Positions 1-7,300 of a stretch of DNA of 64,000 nucleotides are shown one piece after another. Source of the DNA: G965279335 sp965279285 (GTDB lineage Bacteria > Pseudomonadota > Gammaproteobacteria > DSM-16500); the NCBI GenBank assembly GCA_965279285.1, contig OZ257148.1:1612001-1676000 (forward strand), written 5' to 3'. The position numbers were made by a program, and so were the translations under genes. How positions within the stretch are numbered: position 1 is the first letter of the stretch; each line of letters opens with the position of its first letter. Under the pieces are notes generated by a model. It had not been told where the DNA came from. It worked only from the letters and a program-made list of their open reading frames with translations, and made no database searches.

Positions 1-29
1 TAATCCTATTATTAAATGCAATCATTGGC

Positions 30-35
30 TATAAT
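30..35 (+). promoter_or_regulatory. Possible -10 box for the first gene
   Basis: A perfect TATAAT lies 41 bases before the GTG start at 71. There is no clear -35 box at the right distance, so this is only a candidate promoter element. Confidence 0.3.
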
Positions 36-70
36 TACAATAAGTAAGGAATTCTAGGAGATTTTCAAAA

Positions 71-1552
71 GTGCCTACAAAAAAGCGAGCTCACAAAGAA
101 ACCATGCCATCAGTAATAGATACCCCTACTGACGACAAACAAAACAAAAAATTGAACACAGGTGATCAAAAATCTCCTTTAGCGGGTACAACAGGTACTG
201 CTGCAGCTGCAGCTATTGATCTAAAAGATGATGCCTATGTGTTACCTGAAAATTGGAAATGGGTTCTTGAGATTCTCGATGCAGCACATTTACCGAGCTT
301 AGGCCTTCCTGTGCAATGGAAGACTACCCAAGCAAAACATGAAAAGGTAGTATTTGATCCAGAGACAAAAAAAGTTATTGATGTGAAAACTGAAAAAACG
401 AGCCAACCTAAAAAATCACCGGTTGGTTTTATTATGTCAACACTTGGCCATAATGTAATGGTTGGTACAGAGACACCTGCCGCTGTTAGATTTGAGCGAT
501 TCCATGAACCAAAACTACATACTAATATCATTAAAAACGCACAAGGAGATCTGTTGGTGCCATGCTTGGTGCATGGAGACTATGTAAAGGTCGAATCTTT
601 GCAAGCTGACCATATGCATGCGAAAGAAAATATTATTAATAGACAAAAAGATTTAGTGAAGAAATTAAATGATGACCAAGAATTTGCTAAATTTATTATG
701 AAACAAGATGGAATGGAAAAATTTTTTGTTAATGTCAAAGACCAATATTATGGGACCTTATTTTTTTATGAGCTGTACTTTAATGATATCGATAATATAT
801 GGCTAGTATGCCAAGCATGTAATCTCCATAAGAGTAATAAGGAAACTCTTGATTGGTTAAAAAACCAATGGTTATATGGGGAAGAATTCATGGATTATTT
901 AACGAGGAAAGGAATAAAAGACGATGGGATTCTTAAAAAAACACAAGACAAAAAAGGATTAGCTGAAGTAGCTATCGATTGGTTTTGGGATAGACATGCT
1001 AATTATATTTCTGTTACTAAAGAATTGTTGAAGAATGTAGAGATACCTATCCAGATATTAAATATGAAACTTGATCGAGTTATTGGTATGTTCAGCCAGA
1101 AACGAACAGAACGATTGCAAGCAAGTATAGATTTTAGATTGGCATTACTTTCTTCCTTTGCTACTTATGAAGGTTTCGACATGCCGAGAACAAACAGCGA
1201 ATCTCCCCAACGATCCAGTAGTGATGATGATTTTTACTTGAAAGATGAAAAAGGTAAAAAATTAAGCCCTCCACCTACAAAAGAGGAATATAGTGAAGTC
1301 GCACAACAGTTTACCAAAGATGCTCCTAAACTAATAAGAGATACATTACTTGTTAAAATAAGAGAAAAGACTCTTAATAGACCAAAAGCCATTGACAGTA
1401 AATTGGAATCAACAAGTTCTGCTTCTGCAGCAGGAGCAGCCAGCGACGCATCAAAAGCAAATTCAGAACAGCAAAGTATTGTGGTAAAAGCTGCAGTAGA
1501 TGAACAGAGTGGGGATGTATCTATTCCAGCAAGATCACAGACTAAAAAATAA
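71..1552 (+). CDS. HNH-endonuclease-like protein with low-complexity ends
   Basis: The product is 493 residues. The start is GTG, chosen because a good Shine-Dalgarno (AGGAG, 56-60) sits ten bases upstream; the next in-frame ATG at 104 has only a weak site. The central part holds an HNH-like pattern: Asp180-His181 in ADHMHAK, then NIWLVCQACNLHKSNK at about 242-257 with Cys247, Cys250, Asn251 and His253. That spacing fits a treble-clef HNH nuclease, although the usual first CxxC zinc pair is missing (a single Cys lies near 166). A conserved-looking region continues to about residue 350. Residues 1-50 and 430-493 are rich in Ala, Ser, Thr and Lys, like the tails of the other large proteins in this window. 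Whether it cuts DNA, or is a secreted effector or toxin, cannot be told from the sequence. Confidence 0.7.
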   Translation: MPTKKRAHKETMPSVIDTPTDDKQNKKLNTGDQKSPLAGTTGTAAAAAIDLKDDAYVLPENWKWVLEILDAAHLPSLGLPVQWKTTQAKHEKVVFDPETKKVIDVKTEKTSQPKKSPVGFIMSTLGHNVMVGTETPAAVRFERFHEPKLHTNIIKNAQGDLLVPCLVHGDYVKVESLQADHMHAKENIINRQKDLVKKLNDDQEFAKFIMKQDGMEKFFVNVKDQYYGTLFFYELYFNDIDNIWLVCQACNLHKSNKETLDWLKNQWLYGEEFMDYLTRKGIKDDGILKKTQDKKGLAEVAIDWFWDRHANYISVTKELLKNVEIPIQILNMKLDRVIGMFSQKRTERLQASIDFRLALLSSFATYEGFDMPRTNSESPQRSSSDDDFYLKDEKGKKLSPPPTKEEYSEVAQQFTKDAPKLIRDTLLVKIREKTLNRPKAIDSKLESTSSASAAGAASDASKANSEQQSIVVKAAVDEQSGDVSIPARSQTKK

Positions 1553-1581
1553 TTATATTTAATTTACATAGGACAATTATT

Positions 1582-1866
1582 ATGTTTTTTCACAACCCAA
1601 GTGATAGTAAAAAAGAAATAATTAATCAGGTCAATCAACAATTAACAGAAGCTTTAAATGCTGAGTTTAATAAAACAAGAGAGGCAATGAAAACAACTCT
1701 TTTGTCTAATGGCATCAAACCAGGTGAGGTTGATAGGTTGCTTGAAGAGATAAAAAATGAAACACAAATAGAGATGCTAAAAAAATTTCGTGAACGGCTT
1801 CAACTCAAAGTCGAGGATCGCTTAAAAGAAAGCAGCACACGGCAACAAACTAATAGCAGCAGCTAG
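1582..1866 (+). CDS. Small coiled-coil hypothetical protein
   Basis: The product is 94 residues and begins 29 bases after the HNH-like gene, so the two are probably co-transcribed. An AGGA stands about eight bases before the ATG. The protein is highly charged and almost wholly helical in character, with heptad-like stretches through residues 15-85 (many Glu, Lys, Leu and Ile, no Cys or Trp) and a Ser/Asn/Gln-rich end. It has no signal peptide or membrane segment. The position suggests a partner or chaperone of the gene before it, but that is inference from neighbourhood only. I do not recognise the family. Confidence 0.6.
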   Translation: MFFHNPSDSKKEIINQVNQQLTEALNAEFNKTREAMKTTLLSNGIKPGEVDRLLEEIKNETQIEMLKKFRERLQLKVEDRLKESSTRQQTNSSS

Positions 1867-1990
1867 ATGTAAGTGCCCATGAAATACAGAAGCATGGATT
1901 TAAAGGGATCTGTGGCATTTTCCTTGCACCCTGCGTGCTAATATAAATATTAATCTCTTCATGGTTCGTTTGAATAAGTCTGGTAAGCCA

Positions 1991-2007
1991 CGCCCGTTGC
2001 CCGGGCG
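1991..2007. repeat. GC-rich inverted repeat
   Basis: CGCCCG and CGGGCG pair over six bases around a five-base loop, standing out in an AT-rich gap. There is no T-run after it on either strand, so it is not a convincing terminator. The stretch 1867-2030 around it shows no gene that I can support. Confidence 0.35.
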
Positions 2008-2030
2008 AAGCTCCCATAAGAACGCAGCAT

Positions 2031-2187
2031 GGTATTGCTTTGCGCAAACTTGCGATGTTGGATGCAGCAACATTAATTGATTCATTAAAGATTCCGCCGG
2101 GTAATAGGCTTGAATTATTATAGTATTCGAATAAATGATCAATGGCGTATATGTTTTACTTAGAAAAATGGCGATGCCTTTGCATGA
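2031..2187 (+). pseudogene. higB: Decayed HigB-type toxin
   Basis: Translation in two frames gives the C-terminal two thirds of a HigB/RelE-superfamily mRNA interferase. Frame one (2031-2123) reads ALRKLAMLDAATLI, then KIPPGNRLELL and a stop. The neighbouring frame then reads SIRINDQWRICF, a stop at 2161-2163 where HigB proteins have Trp (TGG to TAG), and KNGDAF. The first half and the final VEIvDYH-type end are absent, and no antitoxin follows. The motif match to HigB is strong, so the identification is good and the gene is clearly dead. Confidence 0.75.
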
Positions 2188-2252
2188 CTGGAGAGCTGCT
2201 ATGAATCGATTTGCTATCGAGTTCGAAGGTAGGCTTTTCTAAAGTGAAGCAG

Positions 2253-2546
2253 TTACACAAAAAGATTTACAGGCTCAAATCCAACCGACTCCTCACAAAT
2301 CATTTGCTTATCTTTGTGAATAATTTCTCGATCGTTAGCAATTATATCAAATGTTCCGTCTGTTTTGCCCCACACTTTTAGAGCTGACTTTCCTATGATT
2401 TCATGACTGGAGTCAAAGCCACTCATTTTCAATAGTGATTCATTGACAGTGAGTGCACTGCTTTCTCTACTTAAAACATATACAAGAAAGGGCGTTGCTA
2501 GCAACGTCCCAAGAGTCGATTTACATTTAGAGTATAAGTGTCCTAG
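2253..2546 (-). pseudogene. PAS-domain fragment
   Basis: The minus-strand frame is open for about 98 codons with no ATG start. It contains FLVYVLSRESSALTVNESLL followed by KMSGFDSSHEIIGKSA, the typical beginning of a PAS sensor fold (a short beta strand, the N-E/A-L core, then the GKS turn). The effector part expected after such a domain, for example a LuxR helix-turn-helix or a histidine kinase, is missing. It is best read as a leftover of a regulator. Confidence 0.5.
2493..2506. repeat. Perfect 14-base palindrome
   Basis: CGTTGCTAGCAACG is its own reverse complement and is flanked by GGG and, after one extra T, CCC. It lies inside the PAS remnant near its N-terminal end. It could be an operator-like site or chance. 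The rest of the gap, 2547-2690, shows no supported gene. Confidence 0.35.
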
Positions 2547-2706
2547 TCAAGAATGAGACTGATTTACCTATAAATACTAATGCAATCGCTGAAGTAGACT
2601 GAGTTTTTAGGTAGTTATATCAAACTGTTGCAAAAAAATAATGTAGGTAGGAAAGATATCCTTTTTACTGTATATTAATTTTTTTATGACTTTAAGGAAG
2701 AAAATC

Positions 2707-4344
2707 ATGACCGCCACTAGACCCTCCGCTAACACAGCCACGCTACTAGATCAAAAATCCATGGCTACTCTCTCAAATACTTCTCAAGCATACAATCCAG
2801 ATGATTTTCCTGATGAAATTCTTATCGAAAGCCAGGAAGCTGCTAAACCAACAAATCATAAGCAAAGTTTTGAAGCGAGCGAGCACAGCGACATTGGTAA
2901 CTATTCTCTTCATAAATTTATTCAATCCATTCCAGATGAAAAAAATACGAGTGAATTTAGAACTATACTAAATGCATGTTTAAAAATCTCAGCTAATCCA
3001 CATAAAATAAAAACATATGATCCACAACAAGGTAAGGCAGTAGAGATGCCTCTTTATGAAATAACATTACCCGGTGGGAATTCAAACATTTTGGTAGGAG
3101 ATGTGGTCGCTCTCGCTGGAGATTTTTTTAGCACAGATGATTATGAGCCCATCGGTTTTGGAGCAACGACAGCAGACAATAAAGGGGGAGAAGATGAATG
3201 TACAAAACGCTTTAAAAATGCGTATGCGAATCTTTTTAATCCTGATAAAAATAAACAACAAATTGTTACCGACATAGTGGCTCATATACGACAAGAAGCA
3301 GAAGAACACCATGAGCATTTTAGTTTTAGTGTTAAGTTAATCAAAAAGAAAGTGCACGAACAAACGAGCAACATTATGTATGGTTTAGAAAGAGCAGACG
3401 AAAAAACACTGAAAGGCATTTGGCACAGCCCCTATTTTGATTTAGCGTTAAAGAATTTTGATCACTTTGGCGATGAGGCAAAAAAAGCCTATATTGCAGG
3501 ACATAAGCTCGCACTAACAAAAGCAAGTGCGGCAGGTCATGAAGCAAACGCGGCGAAAAAGCAAGAGCTTTTAAAAGAAGCTTTACTTTTAGAAATGTTC
3601 GCTTGTCATTTCTTAACAGATTTATTTGCGGCAGGGCATCTAAGGACGCCGCGAAAAGAATTATTGAATCATATCATGGGTAAAGATTTATCTCATATGC
3701 CTGATTTAAAAACCGTTCCTTATGCGGATTTAGTGACAGCTGGTTTTTTTGCGAAGAAAATGCATGATGAAGATGGTAAAAATGGCGTATATGTAAAGAT
3801 AGACAAATCCCTTAAAACTAAACAAAAAGATGAAAAAGGATCTACGTTTACGGCTTCAGGCGATGGAAACTTTTTTAAATTAGGCACTAATAATGAATAT
3901 GCTTTGCGAGTCTGCGAGACGGTCATGTTGGCTTTAAGCGATTTGCTTCTTGCCTATCAGCAAAAAACCAACGAAACTATACTAGATAAAGACTTATCAT
4001 CTTATCTTCCGTATCCGGATGTTGCTAAAAACGTGAGTCATCGCAAATATCCTTTGTTTTCAATTCAAAGTGGGCAAGTCGTCTGCAGAGGTAATGTGTC
4101 AAAAGGTATTAAAGAGTTGATTGTTGACACTATTCCTTGTATCCCAACCAATGTTGGTTTAATTGCCTGTCGATTATTTAATGTGAAGGTTAAACCTGCT
4201 GCTACAGCTGCAGCAACTTCCGCAGTAGCTGTAGCAACTGCTGCTGCAGGTGCCGCACAAGCGGTTAAGACATATGTAAAAGAAGAAATCGCAGATCTTC
4301 ATAGCAAATTAAAAGAGCATCATATTTCATGTAATATTATGTAA
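2707..4344 (+). CDS. Zinc-dependent phospholipase C of the Legionella PlcC type, with C-terminal CaaX-like box
   Basis: The product is 545 residues if it starts at the ATG at 2707, preferred because AAGGAAG lies eight bases upstream; an ATG at 2686 would add seven residues. His301-x3-Asp305-x5-His311 (HFLTDLFAAGH) has exactly the spacing of the His118/Asp122/His128 zinc ligands of Bacillus cereus phospholipase C. Upstream VGDVVALAGDFF and NFDHFGDEA, and downstream MHDED (about 352-356) and GDGNFF, fit the Pseudomonas fluorescens Plc/Legionella PlcA-PlcC family, which hydrolyses phosphatidylcholine-like lipids. No signal peptide is visible, which would suit a type IV secreted enzyme. An Ala-rich stretch (about 498-522) leads into a charged helix. 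The last four residues are CNIM, which fits a CaaX farnesylation motif. The PLC call is good; the prenylation idea is inference. Confidence 0.75.
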   Translation: MTATRPSANTATLLDQKSMATLSNTSQAYNPDDFPDEILIESQEAAKPTNHKQSFEASEHSDIGNYSLHKFIQSIPDEKNTSEFRTILNACLKISANPHKIKTYDPQQGKAVEMPLYEITLPGGNSNILVGDVVALAGDFFSTDDYEPIGFGATTADNKGGEDECTKRFKNAYANLFNPDKNKQQIVTDIVAHIRQEAEEHHEHFSFSVKLIKKKVHEQTSNIMYGLERADEKTLKGIWHSPYFDLALKNFDHFGDEAKKAYIAGHKLALTKASAAGHEANAAKKQELLKEALLLEMFACHFLTDLFAAGHLRTPRKELLNHIMGKDLSHMPDLKTVPYADLVTAGFFAKKMHDEDGKNGVYVKIDKSLKTKQKDEKGSTFTASGDGNFFKLGTNNEYALRVCETVMLALSDLLLAYQQKTNETILDKDLSSYLPYPDVAKNVSHRKYPLFSIQSGQVVCRGNVSKGIKELIVDTIPCIPTNVGLIACRLFNVKVKPAATAAATSAVAVATAAAGAAQAVKTYVKEEIADLHSKLKEHHISCNIM

Positions 4345-4359
4345 TCAAGGAAAGAGCTC

Positions 4360-7300
4360 ATGTCTGCAAGCCATGATAGTAAAATTTCCCCGCAAAATTC
4401 TTTTAAGCTCTTTACCGAAAAAGAGATTGAAGATTTTCTCGCGAAGGAAAGTTGGAATGACTATCATGGCAAGATTGAGACTTTAGAAGTTGACACTATT
4501 CTATTTCAACAAAAAATAGAGAAGTTTTTAAACCTAGCACCAAAAACGATTAATTGTTTAATGCAAGAAGATATAAAAGCTTATGCACAAATAAAAGGAG
4601 TAACGGGACTTGGAACAAAAGAAACCGTACTTCCCACAACATCAGTACAAGTGGTTGATGATAAAGATCCATCTCAAACCTACGATGTAAAAGTCCCCGA
4701 CCTAAGTAATGATCAACTCGTTAATTTTGCCGATTGGTATCAAGAAAAATATTTACTTTATCATTTTTGCTTTTTACTGAATGGTTATCTTTATTATAAA
4801 AAAACTAAATCAACCTTAGATCTAGTTATTGAAAAAGAAGCACTTTATTTGACATTAGAAGAAGAAATGAGGCTAGCATTAAATGCTTATCAAGTACGTA
4901 AAGAATGTCAACGGTTACTATTAATAGAAAATATTAACAAAAGAAAAAGTGATCTTGAAAAACTAGTTACAAAAATAATTGAAGAAATTGTCGCTCATAA
5001 TCTTTATGAAAATTATATTCCCTGCGGCTGGATAGGCGATAAAGGTCATGCACTCTATCTAGCGATTTTCTTTTTAAAAGAAAACAATGAAGTTATTCTT
5101 CGCATTGATAACTCTGGACGAGAAGAACCAACGATTTTAGGTCGTCTAAAATTAAATGAAGTTACGCAAAAAAAACAATTGATTCATTATTTAGTGGATG
5201 CAATTAGCCAACTGATAGAAACAAACGGTGTGTTAGCAAAAACTGTTATTTATAATACCCAACAGCCTAAAAAATACAATTTTGATATCCTTCAGAATAA
5301 TTATGAGCTTTTGCCAAAACAAAAAGCCCCAAATTGTGTTGTGGAAGGGTATAGACGAGGAATGTGGTATCGGCTTTTTGGTAAGTATAGTACTAAAGAA
5401 GATGCTCTCTATCATTGGTTATTAAGAAAAGCTACAGAATATGCCGCAGTATCGCACGACATTAAACAAGATGATGCAAAACAAATGCACCTCAGAGAGC
5501 GAGACCAAAGAGACAGTCAAAAATTAAAGCAAAGATTGTTGATGCGCTACCATGTCTCTTCTATAGCTAGCGAAGAAAAGTCATCTTTTGTTGAAAAAAT
5601 TAAAACCGGGTGGCATGAGAATAATAAAGAACACCAAGCTGATTTGGCGCTGTACATTGCAAGCGCCGCAACAGAGCGTATGGACGATGAAAAATCATTT
5701 GATTTAGAAAGTGATGTACATAAGTTTCTAAAGAGCGACTCACGCGTCATGTTGCTGCTGGGAAGTTCAGGGTTAGGTAAGACATTATTTGGTTATTATC
5801 TGGAGCAACAATTATGGAAGATGTATCAATCGGAGTTGTCCTCCTCTCAACCAATTCCTTTATTTATTTCTCTGGCGAGATTAGAGCAGCCCAACACCAA
5901 AGCGGTTGAAGAAACGTTAAAAGCGATAGGATTTGAAGAGAAAAATTTCCCCTCTTTAAAAAAATTACCTTTTCTATTTATCTTAGATGGTGCGGATGAA
6001 ATAAATGTTCGTAGCAATTTGTATATCAGCAATAAGCTTGATACATGGCCCAACGCTAAGGTGATGTTTACGTGCCGCTTAGAATATTTAATGCAGCCAG
6101 TTTGTGAGTATCGTCATTGGTTTCAACCGAGCTCGCACCATATCAAAAGAACGATATCGGAGACTGTCGTCGAACGTTTTATGGCACCCTTTTCACTCGT
6201 TCAGATTGAAGATTATTTAAAAAAATATATTGAACAGAACAAAGAGAATTTAAGCGAAAACTGGCGTGATTGGACACAGTATTGGCATTATTTCAATGAA
6301 ATACCTGGCTTATTAAAGCTCATTGAATCCCCTTATTTATTGTACATTGCATCCAGCGTCTTACCCGACTTAGTCAAGCAACAAAACCTAGACGCTAAGT
6401 CGCAAGATAAGCAAGAGATAACACGTCTTTCATTGTATGATGCGTTTGTTAAACATTATTTTCTTCATCATATTGCAAAACAACCTAAATTGAGTGAGCT
6501 TGCGCGTACCCAAAGTAAGATCGAGCAAGTTTTATTAGAATACAATCAGCAGGTCGCAATTGGTTTATACAAAATAGATAAATATTCTATTGCATTTCAA
6601 TCTGAAGAAATCAAAGCACATACGCATACCGATTTATCAACTGTTCCATCCGTTGTGAGTCCCTGGAGCAAATTTTTTAACGAAGACTCCAAAAATCCGG
6701 AAATTCAATTGAAATTATTAGCATCTCTCATTAAAAAAACTGGGGATAATCATTATTCTTTTTTACATTCTTCGTTACAGGATTATTTTGTGGCGCGAGA
6801 ATTATTTGATCAGTTGGTAGTTATCATGCAATCCCTACAACCTGCCTCTATCGCTTCAATGGATAGTAAACAAATAGAAAGTGGCATAGCAGTTGAAACA
6901 TTTTCCGAAGAAAAAATGACACAGCAGATTTTACAAGCAACCCCGCATTTTGCAAAGTTAACGTTCAATATTAAAGACAAATTACTGCGTTACGAACGAC
7001 AAGTATTGGATTTTATGGTTGAAAGGCTGGCTCGAGAACCAAAACAAAAAGCTGTTCTATGGGCCATCGTTGAACATTCCAAACAAGATGCAACCGTTGC
7101 AAAAGCCGCTGCCAATGCCATAACGATTTTAAATGCCGCTGGCGTAAGCTTTGCAAGCAGAGATTTACGCAAAATTAACATTCCAGGTGCTGATTTGAGT
7201 TTTGGGATTTTAGATAATACCCAACTCCAAGGTGCCAATATGACTCAAGTCGACTTACAAAGTACTTGGTTACGTGAAGCAAATTTGAGTAGGGCTCAAT

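Noticed and set aside
1850..2142. Minus-strand frames of 65 and 80 codons
   Set aside because: The opposite strand carries the recognisable HigB relic; these frames have no ribosome site or family resemblance.
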